Source: Herminiimonas sp. KBW02
GTDB taxonomy: Bacteria > Pseudomonadota > Gammaproteobacteria > Burkholderiales > Burkholderiaceae_D
NCBI RefSeq assembly: GCF_003852535.1
Contig: NZ_QAJP01000004.1
Span: 1,016,117-1,080,116, forward strand
Direction: 5' to 3'
Length of the DNA: 64,000 nucleotides
The notes beneath the pieces are model-generated. The model had not been told where the DNA came from. It was given only the letters and a program-made list of their open reading frames with translations, and searched no databases. A program made the position numbers and the translations under genes. Positions 45,740 through 54,310 of this stretch are shown piece after piece; positions within the stretch are counted from its first letter, which is position 1; each line of letters begins with the position of its first letter.

Positions 45740-47986
45740 TTAAACCGCACGCAGCAGGCGCAAACCGTTAAAAACAACCAACAGACTGGCGCCCATATCG
45801 GCAAACACCGCCATCCATAAGGTCGCTTCACCACCCAGTGCCAGGATCAGGAACACGGCCTTGATCCCCAAAGCCAGCGTAATGTTTTGCATCAACACAC
45901 CGTGCGTTTTTTTGCTGAGAGCGATGAAATCAGCCAGCTTGCCCAGGTTGTCATCCATCAGCGCGACATCCGCGGTTTCCAGCGCGGTATCTGTACCGGC
46001 AGCACCCATTGCAAAGCCGATATCGGCCCTGGCCAGGGCTGGCGCATCGTTAATACCGTCGCCGACCATGCCGACATAAGCATAACGATCACGCAACTCA
46101 TTGATCGCAGCCAGTTTATCGTCCGGCAATTGATTGCCGCGCACATCGCTGATCCCCACTTTGCTGCCTATCGCTTCCGCAGTGTGCGGATTGTCGCCAG
46201 TCAGCATGACGACTTGCACGCCCATTTGCTGCAACTTGCCTACTGCGGCCTGACTGCTGTCACGTATGGTGTCGGCCGCGGCCAGGATCAGCAAGGGCGA
46301 GGCACCGGAACCCAGTATCACCGCGGTTTTACCGGTTTGCTCAAATGCGTCCAGCGCCGCCTCCAGCTCGGGGCCGCAAATTCCCAGTTCATGTATCAGG
46401 CGATGGTTGCCCAGGTAGTAAGCTTCGCCGTTGATGACGCCACGTACGCCACGTCCGGTCAGTGCCTCAAAGTCACTGACTTCCAGCAGCGCCTCAGGAC
46501 TTTGTTGCATCTGCCAGTGCGCGACGACGGCCGAAGACACTGGATGATCCGAGCGTTGCGACAGGCTGGCTGCCAGGCGCAGCATCGTGTGCAAGTCGCC
46601 TTGCTGTATCTGTTGGGTATCCGTGACGACCGGCTTGCCGACCGTGATGGTGCCGGTCTTATCCAGCGCTACTGCTTTCAGTTTGCGTCCCAGTTCCAGA
46701 TAGACCCCGCCTTTGATCAGGATGCCGTGCCGTGCGGCCGCGGCCAGCCCGCTCACTACCGTGACAGGAGTGGAAATGACTAATGCACATGGACAGGCAA
46801 TCACCAGTAATACCAAGGCTTTATAAAGCCACGGCTGGAATGGCTGCGCCAGCAGCAATGGCGGCAACACAGCCACCAGTATCGCCAATACCACAACGAT
46901 AGGTATGTAGTAGCGCGCAAACTGATCGACAAAACGTTGCGTAGGCGCACGCTCGCCCTGCACTTGTTGCACGCTCTTAATAATGCGCGCCAGCGTCGAA
47001 TTTGACTGCAAGGCGGTTACACGATAGTCAAAGGTGCCGCGTTCATTGATGGTGCCGGCAAATACCGGGTCGCCACTTTGTTTGGCAACCGGCATGCTTT
47101 CGCCCGTGATCGGCGCCTGGTTTACCGTGCTTTGCCCGTCAACGATGATGCCGTCCAGCGGCACGCGTTCACCCGGTTTAACGCGGACCAAGGCATCCAA
47201 TTGCACCTGCGTGGCACTGAGCGGCAACCATTCATTGTTTGCATTGCGCACGGTCGCCATTTCGGGCGCCATTGCCATCAGCCCTTTGATCGCATTACGT
47301 GCACGATCCAGTGACAGGGCTTCTATCATTTCCGCTGCAGCAAACAGGAAGATAACGACTGCGGCTTCCGGCCACTGACCGATCAGCACTGCACCTATCA
47401 CGGCCAGCGACATCAGGAAGTTCATGTTCAGCGAGAAGTGACGCAAGGCGATCCAGCCCTTCTTCAGCGTATCCAGGCCACCGCTCAGGATGGCGGTCAG
47501 CGCCAGTGCGATGACTAGCCACGACGTTTCATTGCCTGTGGTCCAGGCCACGACTTCAGAGCTGATCGCAGTTGCGCCGGAAATCGCCATCAAGGTCCAT
47601 TTCAATGGTGATATACGATAATCCCCGGACAGCTCTCCGTGATCAGCCAGGCCTTCGCGTGCCAGATTTTGCGTATCGGATTTAACGACCGGATCGAGAT
47701 CCAGCTTCTTCAATGCTGCCACGATGTCTGCCACTGACGGCAGATTGTGATGCACGGTCAGTTCGCGCTGCATCAGGTTGAATTCCATCGCAACAATGCC
47801 CGCCATCTTGTTAAAGCGATCACGGATCAGTTTTTCTTCGGTCGGGCAATCCATTTTCTGGATCAACAGGACAGCCTGTGCAGCGCCGCTGGCCGCAATC
47901 GCTGGCTGTACCGTAGCCTGCGCATGAGCATGCTGGTGCTGATGTGAATCGCCGCCCGGTTTATGGTCATGGTCACAACAATGCAT
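45740..47986 (-). CDS. cadA: P1B-type Cd/Zn/Pb-exporting ATPase
   Basis: I chose the ATG at 47986 (AAGGAGAGATTT upstream, just downstream of the MerR promoter), giving 748 residues; an earlier in-frame start would lie inside the promoter. The N-terminus is Cys/His-rich (MHCCDHDHKPGGDSHQHQHAH), followed by one heavy-metal domain with KMDCPTEEKL, the membrane core with CPC, DKTGT and GDGINDAP. It pumps Cd2+, Zn2+ and Pb2+ to the periplasm, from where CzcCBA can remove them. It has one metal domain where the island PbrA has two, and no pbrBC-like gene follows. Controlled by divergent cadR. Confidence 0.92.
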   Translation of the reverse strand: MHCCDHDHKPGGDSHQHQHAHAQATVQPAIAASGAAQAVLLIQKMDCPTEEKLIRDRFNKMAGIVAMEFNLMQRELTVHHNLPSVADIVAALKKLDLDPVVKSDTQNLAREGLADHGELSGDYRISPLKWTLMAISGATAISSEVVAWTTGNETSWLVIALALTAILSGGLDTLKKGWIALRHFSLNMNFLMSLAVIGAVLIGQWPEAAVVIFLFAAAEMIEALSLDRARNAIKGLMAMAPEMATVRNANNEWLPLSATQVQLDALVRVKPGERVPLDGIIVDGQSTVNQAPITGESMPVAKQSGDPVFAGTINERGTFDYRVTALQSNSTLARIIKSVQQVQGERAPTQRFVDQFARYYIPIVVVLAILVAVLPPLLLAQPFQPWLYKALVLLVIACPCALVISTPVTVVSGLAAAARHGILIKGGVYLELGRKLKAVALDKTGTITVGKPVVTDTQQIQQGDLHTMLRLAASLSQRSDHPVSSAVVAHWQMQQSPEALLEVSDFEALTGRGVRGVINGEAYYLGNHRLIHELGICGPELEAALDAFEQTGKTAVILGSGASPLLILAAADTIRDSSQAAVGKLQQMGVQVVMLTGDNPHTAEAIGSKVGISDVRGNQLPDDKLAAINELRDRYAYVGMVGDGINDAPALARADIGFAMGAAGTDTALETADVALMDDNLGKLADFIALSKKTHGVLMQNITLALGIKAVFLILALGGEATLWMAVFADMGASLLVVFNGLRLLRAV

Positions 47987-48029
47987 AAATCTCTCCTTGC
48001 AAAGCACTGGATGCGTCACTATTGTATGC

Positions 48030-48060
48030 ATTAGAAACCCTGTAGCGACTATAGGGTCAA
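48030..48060 (-). promoter_or_regulatory. MerR-type cadA promoter/operator
   Basis: On the minus strand: -35 TTGACC (48055-48060), 19-bp spacer (48036-48054) and -10 TCTAAT (48030-48035). The spacer dyad CTATAG-TCG-CTACAG-GG matches the pbrA promoter at 7805-7835 closely. Target of CadR. Confidence 0.88.
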
Positions 48061-48117
48061 GCACTTATTTGAAGAAGCGTGACAATGCGGGGAATGCCGC
48101 TGCAGGAGGATATGCAA

Positions 48118-48573
48118 ATGACTCAGCAAGCTTTGAAGATCGGCGAATTGGCGCTGCAAACCGGTTCTTCGGTAGAAACCATACGGTATTACGAACAGCA
48201 AAATCTGTTGCCGCAAGCGTTGCGCTCCGCCAGCAACTATCGCTTATACGGCGACACTCACGTCAAACGCCTGCAGTTCATTCGTCATTGCCGTTCACTG
48301 GATATGACGCTGGACGAGATACGCACCCTGCTCAGCTTCCGCGATACGCCGGAAGAAAATTGCGCCGGCGTAAATACCTTGCTGGATAAACATATCGAAC
48401 ACGTATCCCATCGCATCAAGGAATTGAAGGCCCTGCAAACTGAGTTAACACAACTGCGCAGCCGCTGCATGACGACACAAACGGTGGAAGAATGCGGAAT
48501 ATTGCAAGGATTGGCGGATGCGGAAGACAGCGAACCGAAAAACCTCGGCACACATAGCGGCGGATGCCATTGA
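48118..48573 (+). CDS. cadR: CadR-like MerR-family Cd/Zn regulator
   Basis: Start at 48118, eight bases after AGGAGG, gives 151 residues; an upstream frame to 48079 is in the leader. MerR winged helix (LKIGELALQTGSSVETIRYYEQ), dimer helix, and metal-loop cysteines in EENCAGVN, RSRCMTT and VEECGIL; the C-terminus is HSGGCH. The position equal to PbrR Cys14 is Ser here, as in CadR proteins, which sense Cd(II) and Zn(II). Divergent from cadA across the 19-bp-spacer promoter, ending with a strong terminator. Confidence 0.9.
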   Translation: MTQQALKIGELALQTGSSVETIRYYEQQNLLPQALRSASNYRLYGDTHVKRLQFIRHCRSLDMTLDEIRTLLSFRDTPEENCAGVNTLLDKHIEHVSHRIKELKALQTELTQLRSRCMTTQTVEECGILQGLADAEDSEPKNLGTHSGGCH

Positions 48574-48608
48574 CACTCCGGCCTGATCGCGCGACTAGGC
48601 CGGATACC

Positions 48609-48651
48609 AGAACGCATCTCGCAATTGAGCGGGAGATGCGTTCTGCTTTTT
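48609..48651 (+). terminator. Intrinsic terminator of cadR
   Basis: Perfect 12-bp stem AGAACGCATCTC (48609-48620) / GAGATGCGTTCT (48633-48644), then GCTTTTT, 35 bases after the cadR stop. Confidence 0.9.
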
Positions 48652-48653
48652 AA

Positions 48654-49262
48654 TTACTTCGCAGCTTCTACCGACAAGGCTTCACCTTCAAGATAGGTGA
48701 TCTCAACCTGATCGCCGACCTTTACTTTGGACAATACCTTAGGATCTTTCACCTTCAGCGTGTGGGTCTCTTTCACGCCGCGCAAAGTGATCCTGCCTTT
48801 CTTTTTATCGATAGCCGTCACATCAGCCACGACCTGCACCTGACGCGCCACCACTACACCTGGTTTTTCACCAGGTTTTGACACGCCTGCCCCTTCGGTT
48901 TCGGTACGTTCACGTATGCCATCGCCCTTTTTCTTCAGCTCCAGCAGGACAGCTTCACCGACACGATACACAACCTGATCGCCGGCTTTAATCTGATCGA
49001 AATTTTTCACCCGCTTGCCGACCTGTACCACCACTGTTTCACCATTTGCACGCTGTACCGTCATCAGGCGTGTCGCCTGATCAATAGCTGTAATCGTGCC
49101 ACGTGTGGTAACCGTTTCTCCTATACCCAGACTGTCAGGTTTTTTCACAACCCTGACTTCATCTGTAGTGCCTGGCGCTGCCATCGGTTTGTCCTGCGCG
49201 GTAGCCATATGGCCGACGCTGCTGGCAGCCAGCAAGGCGATGCCGATTAAACGTTTCATCAT
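48654..49262 (-). CDS. Periplasmic protein with two OB-like repeats
   Basis: 202 residues with a signal peptide (KRLIGIALLAASSVGHMATA). Two similar beta-rich units: TTRGTITAIDQATRLMTVQR...IKAGDQVVYRVGEAVLLEL and VVADVTAIDKKKGRITLRG...VKVGDQVEITYLEGEALSV. Each resembles the CusF OB-fold frame (turn, strand, KxGDxV strand), but the Met/Trp/His copper ligands are absent. No function assigned. Convergent with cadR and possibly co-transcribed from the gene at 49314. Confidence 0.75.
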   Translation of the reverse strand: MMKRLIGIALLAASSVGHMATAQDKPMAAPGTTDEVRVVKKPDSLGIGETVTTRGTITAIDQATRLMTVQRANGETVVVQVGKRVKNFDQIKAGDQVVYRVGEAVLLELKKKGDGIRERTETEGAGVSKPGEKPGVVVARQVQVVADVTAIDKKKGRITLRGVKETHTLKVKDPKVLSKVKVGDQVEITYLEGEALSVEAAK

Positions 49263-49313
49263 AGAGTTCCCCCTGAAGTTGAACGGATCAGTTGTGCTTG
49301 TGGCGCAGATTAA

Positions 49314-49676
49314 TTATTGCTTGCCTGCTTTATCCCATTTCCACTTGCCGCCAACTTTGCAAAACACAACATCATGTGTGCTGTACAGGGTCAGATGACG
49401 ATTCTCGACTTTGGCCAGACGACAATCGGCACGTCCTTGCGGATCTTTGGCAGGCGTGATGCTGCCGCTGTTCGAAGCTTTAGGATTTTCCCAGGTGACG
49501 GCCTTGCCGTCTTCCGCTGTATCGAGTGCCTGATACAGGGTTTTGAACATCAGGTCGGTATCGGCCTTTTTGAACTTGCTGATAGGGGTGTCTTGCAGGA
49601 ACCTCAGATTCGACTGCGCATAAACAGAAGATACAGCTGCAGTCATCAATATACCGGCAACCAGAAATCGCTTCAT
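49314..49676 (-). CDS. Small exported surface-antigen-like protein
   Basis: 120 residues, signal peptide (KRFLVAGILMTAAVSSVYAQ). The C-terminal half (LYQALDTAEDGKAVTWENP, ADCRLAKVENRH, DVVFCKVGGKWKW) resembles the C-terminal domain of 17-kDa surface antigen/RT0821-type envelope proteins. Two Cys could form a disulfide. Role unknown. Ribosome site AAAGGGAGCAAAT before the ATG. Confidence 0.72.
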   Translation of the reverse strand: MKRFLVAGILMTAAVSSVYAQSNLRFLQDTPISKFKKADTDLMFKTLYQALDTAEDGKAVTWENPKASNSGSITPAKDPQGRADCRLAKVENRHLTLYSTHDVVFCKVGGKWKWDKAGKQ

Positions 49677-50066
49677 ATTTGCTCCCTTTAGTAATGATAT
49701 TGTCGAAAAATGGCGATCTATCGTGCAAACACATAGCTGTACGGGCAGATATTCCGTACAGCTAATATCTCAGTCTTGTGGGTCTATTCTACTCAAGTAA
49801 TGATTTAATTGTTAAACAATAAATTACAGTCGTTCACTTACAATTCTAATGATTGCGTCTGCAAACAAGAACAACGTCAGCGGTGACATCTGGTCGCATA
49901 CGAAATTACACCGCCAGGGATCACAAAATTTATACATTCTGTTTATAGATCTGCTGCGTCTTTTTAGAAATTTTTTACGTGCTGACGAATAAGCTGATGC
50001 ACAAGTTGATGGCTGCACTACGCAGACAACTTCACATCGTTTTATTCAATCAAACCGAAAGGCAGC
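49677..50066. other. Intergenic region without a gene
   Basis: 390 bases between divergent genes; the middle (49780-49840) is very A/T-rich (GTTAAACAATAAATTAC). A 64-codon minus-strand frame at 49824-50018 has no ribosome site or recognisable protein and is not called. Promoters of both flanking genes should lie here. Confidence 0.4.
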
Positions 50067-50819
50067 ATGAAAAAATTAATCCTGGGCGCCGCCATCGCAG
50101 CAAGCCTTAGCGTCCATATTGCGTACGCAGAGGACAGCAAACCGGACAATGAAGTCAGCTTCAACGCAGCAGCGGTTTCCGACTACCGTTATCGCGGCAT
50201 TTCGCAAACACGCTTGCAGCCCGCGTTACAAGGCGGCGCTGATTATGTACACAAGCCTAGCGGTTTTTACGCCGGCACATGGCTGTCCACCATCAAATGG
50301 GTCAAGGACGGCGGCGGCAGTAGCGATGTAGAAATCGATATCTATGGCGGCAAGCGTGGAGAGATCAGCAAAGAGGTCGCTTACGATTTCGGGGTACTGA
50401 CTTATATCTATCCTTCGAATGGCCTGCGCCCGAATGCCAACACCACCGAAGTCTATGGCCAGCTCTCCTATGGCCCCGCTTACATCAAGTACTCGCATGC
50501 GCTCACTAATTTGTTTGGCTTCGCGGATAGTAAGAACAGTGCTTATCTGGATATAGGCGCCAACGTCGACATCAGCAACGGCTACATTCTCAACCTGCAT
50601 GCCGGGCACCAAAAGGTTGCCGGCGACAATGCAGGCATCAGCAATGATCGTCTGAGCTATACCGACTGGAAACTGGGCATTACCAAGGACTTCGGCATAC
50701 TGACAGGCGCGCTGGCCGTCATCGGAACTGACGCCGACAAATCGGTTTACGCATCGCCGGCAAACGGCAAATTCATGGGCAGGAACGCCGTCATACTCTC
50801 CATCAGCAAGACCTTCTGA
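50067..50819 (+). CDS. TorF-family putative outer-membrane porin
   Basis: 250 residues. Signal peptide (KKLILGAAIAASLSVHIAYAE), then the family pattern SFNAAAVSDYRYRGISQTRLQPALQGG, GFYAGTWLSTI and the C-terminal AVILSISKTF ending in Phe. Proteins of this family (TIGR02001 type) are predicted barrels of unknown substrate. Start fixed by GAAAGGCAGC before the ATG. Single gene; G/C-rich imperfect hairpins follow the stop but no U-tract is visible. Confidence 0.85.
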   Translation: MKKLILGAAIAASLSVHIAYAEDSKPDNEVSFNAAAVSDYRYRGISQTRLQPALQGGADYVHKPSGFYAGTWLSTIKWVKDGGGSSDVEIDIYGGKRGEISKEVAYDFGVLTYIYPSNGLRPNANTTEVYGQLSYGPAYIKYSHALTNLFGFADSKNSAYLDIGANVDISNGYILNLHAGHQKVAGDNAGISNDRLSYTDWKLGITKDFGILTGALAVIGTDADKSVYASPANGKFMGRNAVILSISKTF

Positions 50820-51032
50820 TGCGCTGATTGCCAGCTACAGCATGCTCATGCACCGGGGCAAGCTGTAGCCCCGGCAGGAACTGCCGACGGGGAAGTAAGG
50901 TCTTAGTATTATCGGGAAACGTTGTCAGCTGTTACAGTCGGTAACAAGGCCGGGTCAACTGCCGTTAGCCGACAGCCGTTTTAGATCCAACAGGACTGAA
51001 TGCGCAGAAGCGCCTCAAAAAATAGCTGACAG

Positions 51033-52781
51033 GTGCACAACATGAAAGCTGGCAAAAACACATTCACTACCGTTGTCTCGTCGTCGCTGATCATCAGCTT
51101 GCTGGCGCTGGCAGCTTGTAACAAGACACAAGACAGCAAGGCCGCCGATCCGGTCGCCGTCACGCCCTCTCCGCAACTTCCGACAGCCCCCGTTTACACG
51201 CCGCCTACTGCCGAGCAACTCACGCAAATGGTGGCGCCGATCGCCTTATTCCCGGACAAGCTGCTGGCGCAAGTACTCGCGGGCGCCCAGTACCCGGATC
51301 AGATTAGCGCCGCCAATCTATGGCTGACACAGAATCCGGCACTGAAAGGAAATGCGCTGCAGGATGCAGCCAATCAGCAAGCTTGGGATGTCAGTGTCAA
51401 ATCACTGACTGCTTTTCCAGCAGTACTGAGTCAGATGGCCAATAATATCCAGTGGACCACCGCCTTGGGCACGGCTTACGCCAATGCGCCCAACGACGTA
51501 ATGAATGCAGTACAAACGATGCGCCTGCGCGCGCAGCAATCCGGTAATCTGAAAAACAGCAATCGCCTGAAAGTCACTTCCAGCGCACGCCTGGCACCGC
51601 CACCTGAGTATGCAGATGACGCCCGTTACTACGCGGTACCACCGCCACCGCAAACCATCGTCATCGAATCCGCACAACCTGATGTCGTGTATGTACCTGA
51701 TTACAATCCGGCACTGGTTTATGGCGCGCCGATACCGGTTTATCCCAGCTACGTTTATCACCCCGGTTATGGCGGCAATTACATCACTACCGGCATCATT
51801 TCCTTCGGCATCGGTGTCATCGTCGGTTCCGCACTTACGCATCATGGCGGCTGGGGCTGGCATTCCTGGGGGATGAACTGGGGCGGTCACGGCCCCGGCT
51901 ATGGACCCAACTATGGCCCCGGCAATGGCTGGGCACGTCCTGCAGTGACCTATAACAATACGGTTTACGCACCACGTTCCAGTATCACGATCAACCGCAA
52001 CTACGATACACGCATCACGACCAATAACTTCGGCGACGCCGGTCGTCCGCCAGTCAGCGGTAATGTGCATGACAACGCCAATGACAATCGGCCGAATTTC
52101 GGCAATCCGAATCAACACCGACCACCACCAAATAATGGCCCGATGAGCATGCCGCATTTCTCTGCGGCGGACCAACATCCTGGCGCACGTCCGGCAGCAC
52201 CTGTGCCGACACAGCAGTTCCACGCAAACCGCCCTGCTTCAGCGCTGCCGGCAAGAGAGGAACAACTACGCCAGCGCGAGCGCAGACAGGATAATCGTCC
52301 ACGCTCGGAGACAGGTGAAAGATTGAATTCCGCCGACATGCAGGGTTCACATTCGCGTCACTCACTTTCTACTGCAGGTCGTCCGCAGACTGCACCTGAG
52401 CGCAGCATGGAGCGCATGGAAAACCGTAGCCCGACCAGCTTGCGTTCCGGCGACGTACAGCACAGCGGAATCAATCAGCGGCATGAAGAATTCAGACAGC
52501 AATCGCGTCCGGAACCACGCCCTTACAATCCGCCGGCCGCACCACAAATGAATCCGCAGCCGCAAGTACATCAGCAAATGCAGCAGATGCCGCAACCGCA
52601 AGCGCCACAGTTCCGTCCAGCGCCGCCACAACAGATGGCGCATCCGCAGGAGCCGCGGATACAAGCACCACGCCCGCCGCAACATATGCAGGAACGAGTG
52701 CAGCAGGAACGTCCGCAACAGCATGTGCAAGAGCGGCCTCGCCCTGCACCACGGCAGGAAGAGCACCGCGAAGGGAGATAA
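51033..52781 (+). CDS. DUF3300-domain lipoprotein with Pro/Gln-rich tail
   Basis: 582 residues. The start at the GTG/ATG region near 51033-51042 leads to a lipoprotein signal (LLALAACNK; Cys about 29). Residues 55-230 match DUF3300 (AEQLTQMVAPIALFPDKLLAQVLAGAQYP, QWTTALGTAYANAPNDVMNAVQ). Then come a Gly/His/Trp-rich stretch (HHGGWGWHSWGMNWGGHGPGYGP) and a long low-complexity tail rich in Pro, Gln, Arg and His. An envelope protein of unknown role; the His/Gly stretch may bind metal. The upstream 213 bases hold its promoter. Confidence 0.85.
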   Translation: MHNMKAGKNTFTTVVSSSLIISLLALAACNKTQDSKAADPVAVTPSPQLPTAPVYTPPTAEQLTQMVAPIALFPDKLLAQVLAGAQYPDQISAANLWLTQNPALKGNALQDAANQQAWDVSVKSLTAFPAVLSQMANNIQWTTALGTAYANAPNDVMNAVQTMRLRAQQSGNLKNSNRLKVTSSARLAPPPEYADDARYYAVPPPPQTIVIESAQPDVVYVPDYNPALVYGAPIPVYPSYVYHPGYGGNYITTGIISFGIGVIVGSALTHHGGWGWHSWGMNWGGHGPGYGPNYGPGNGWARPAVTYNNTVYAPRSSITINRNYDTRITTNNFGDAGRPPVSGNVHDNANDNRPNFGNPNQHRPPPNNGPMSMPHFSAADQHPGARPAAPVPTQQFHANRPASALPAREEQLRQRERRQDNRPRSETGERLNSADMQGSHSRHSLSTAGRPQTAPERSMERMENRSPTSLRSGDVQHSGINQRHEEFRQQSRPEPRPYNPPAAPQMNPQPQVHQQMQQMPQPQAPQFRPAPPQQMAHPQEPRIQAPRPPQHMQERVQQERPQQHVQERPRPAPRQEEHREGR

Positions 52782-52875
52782 GTCTCCGTTGAAGCCCAGG
52801 CCAGTTTAACTACCGGTCTGGGTGCATGGGGCGGCTGCTATCATGGCGCTTCTCGCATCACGGTCTATATTCCAT

Positions 52876-53523
52876 ATGAATCATCCTTCTGCCAACTGGC
52901 AAACGCGCTTTATCCAATTGGCTACCGACGCCGCTGGTGATGACGGTGCACATGACATCAATCACTTGCATCGTGTCTGGCACACAGCAGTAACCTTGCT
53001 GGCCGATTATCCGGAAGCGGATGCGTTGGTGGTACAGGCTGCATGTTATCTGCATGACCTGGTAAACCTGCCGAAGAACGATCCGCAACGCCATCTGGCC
53101 TCACGCCAGGCGGCTGAACTTGCTTGCCGTGAGTTGGGCGCCATGCACTTCCCGGCAGACAAACTGCCTGCCTTGGCGCATGCCATAGAAGCGCATAGTT
53201 TCTCCGCAGCGATTACACCGACTACGATAGAAGCACGCATAGTGCAGGATGCTGATCGGCTGGATGCCCTCGGTGCGGTTGGTTTGGCGCGCTTGTTTTA
53301 CATCGCAGGACGGATGGGGAGCGAGCTGGCACATCCTGATGATGCTTTGGGTACGCAGCGGGAGCTGGATGACAAGCGGTATGCGCTGGATCATATTGCT
53401 GTGAAGTTGGCGACGCTGCCTGCGAGTATGCAGACTGAGGCTGGGAGGAGGCTTGGTCAGGAACGGTTGGAGTGGTTGTATGAGTTTCGGGGGACTTTTT
53501 TGCAGGAATGGGACGGGAGGTAA
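52876..53523 (+). CDS. HD-domain phosphohydrolase (YedJ-like)
   Basis: About 215 residues from the ATG at 52876; earlier in-frame ATGs at 52822 and 52843 are possible because no start has a strong ribosome site. HD-domain residues: His in INHLHRVWHTA, the HD pair CYLHDLVNLP, and a later Asp in IVQDADRLDALG. The family acts on nucleotides or other phosphate esters with metal. The last 180 bases use mostly G and T at third positions, unlike the first part, and a repeat hairpin follows the stop. Confidence 0.85.
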   Translation: MNHPSANWQTRFIQLATDAAGDDGAHDINHLHRVWHTAVTLLADYPEADALVVQAACYLHDLVNLPKNDPQRHLASRQAAELACRELGAMHFPADKLPALAHAIEAHSFSAAITPTTIEARIVQDADRLDALGAVGLARLFYIAGRMGSELAHPDDALGTQRELDDKRYALDHIAVKLATLPASMQTEAGRRLGQERLEWLYEFRGTFLQEWDGR

Positions 53524-53534
53524 TTTTCTCTCTC

Positions 53535-53571
53535 CGTGGAAAGGTGCGTTGCCGGGGGGCGCCCGGCAAAC
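53535..53571 (+). repeat. Intergenic repeat copy A (post-gene hairpin)
   Basis: The block CGTGGAAAGGTGCGTTGCCGGG followed by a short loop and CCCGGCAA forms a stem TTGCCGGG (53549-53556)/CCCGGCAA (53562-53569). It starts 12 bases after the stop codon of the HD gene. A near-identical block stands 14 bases after the dmeF stop at 63967. Confidence 0.8.
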
Positions 53572-53611
53572 CAAGTCTGATCGAAGAAAGAACAGTATCA
53601 GAACCCTCAGC

Positions 53612-54310
53612 TCACAAAGGCTGCAACAACCGATACCCCACCGCCGTCTCGGTTAACAAATAACGAGGCTGCGCCGGATCATCCTCCAGCTTCTGTCTTA
53701 AATGCCCCATATATATCCGCAAGTAATGCCCACTCTCCGAATGTGATGGCCCCCACACTTCGCGTAGCAGTTGTGGATTGGTCACGACACGCCCGGCATT
53801 GGCAACCAGTACGCTCAATAGCCGATACTCAGTCGGCGTCAGATGCACCATCTGATTCGCCTTGGTAACCAAGCGCGCCTTCAGGTCAACTTTGACGTCA
53901 CCAAAACTGAAACTTCCTTGCGCATCTCCATCCACCCGCCTATGCCGCCTTATCGTCGAGCGCACACGCGCCAGCAATTCTCCGACGCCGAACGGTTTGA
54001 TCAGATAATCATCAGCACCGGCATCCAGCGCCTTGATTTTGTCACTCTCGCTGACACGTGCTGACAACACGATAATCGGCACCTGCGACCATGCACGTAT
54101 GTCCGCAATGAAGTTCATGCCGTCGCCATCGGGCAAGCCAAGATCGAGAATGATGAGGTTGGGCTTGCGGGTGCCTGCATCGATCAGACCGCGCTTCATG
54201 GTTTCGGCTTCAAACACATGCCAGCCTTCTTCCTCCATCGCGGCACGTACGAAGCGACGAATTTGTGGTTCGTCTTCTACCAGCAATGCTATCGGGACTG
54301 ATTCACTCAT
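53612..54310 (-). CDS. kdpE: KdpE response regulator
   Basis: 232 residues from the ATG at 54310 (overlapping the kdpD stop by ATGA; a longer in-frame extension lies inside kdpD). Receiver domain: acidic VEDEPQ, phosphoacceptor Asp in LIILDLGLPDGDG, Lys in YLIKPFGVGEL. OmpR-type winged helix: VHLTPTEYRLLSVL, YLRIYMGHLRQKLEDDP. KdpE-P activates kdp at low K+. A matching 11-bp direct repeat lies at 61906-61924 upstream of the operon. Confidence 0.95.
   Translation of the reverse strand: MSESVPIALLVEDEPQIRRFVRAAMEEEGWHVFEAETMKRGLIDAGTRKPNLIILDLGLPDGDGMNFIADIRAWSQVPIIVLSARVSESDKIKALDAGADDYLIKPFGVGELLARVRSTIRRHRRVDGDAQGSFSFGDVKVDLKARLVTKANQMVHLTPTEYRLLSVLVANAGRVVTNPQLLREVWGPSHSESGHYLRIYMGHLRQKLEDDPAQPRYLLTETAVGYRLLQPL

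Noticed and set aside
49824..50018. 64-codon minus-strand ORF
   Set aside because: No ribosome site, no recognisable features, in an A/T-rich promoter region between divergent genes.
51402..52223. Minus-strand 273-codon frame inside the DUF3300 gene
   Set aside because: Antisense to a well-supported lipoprotein gene; product is Arg/Ile/Cys-rich without domains.
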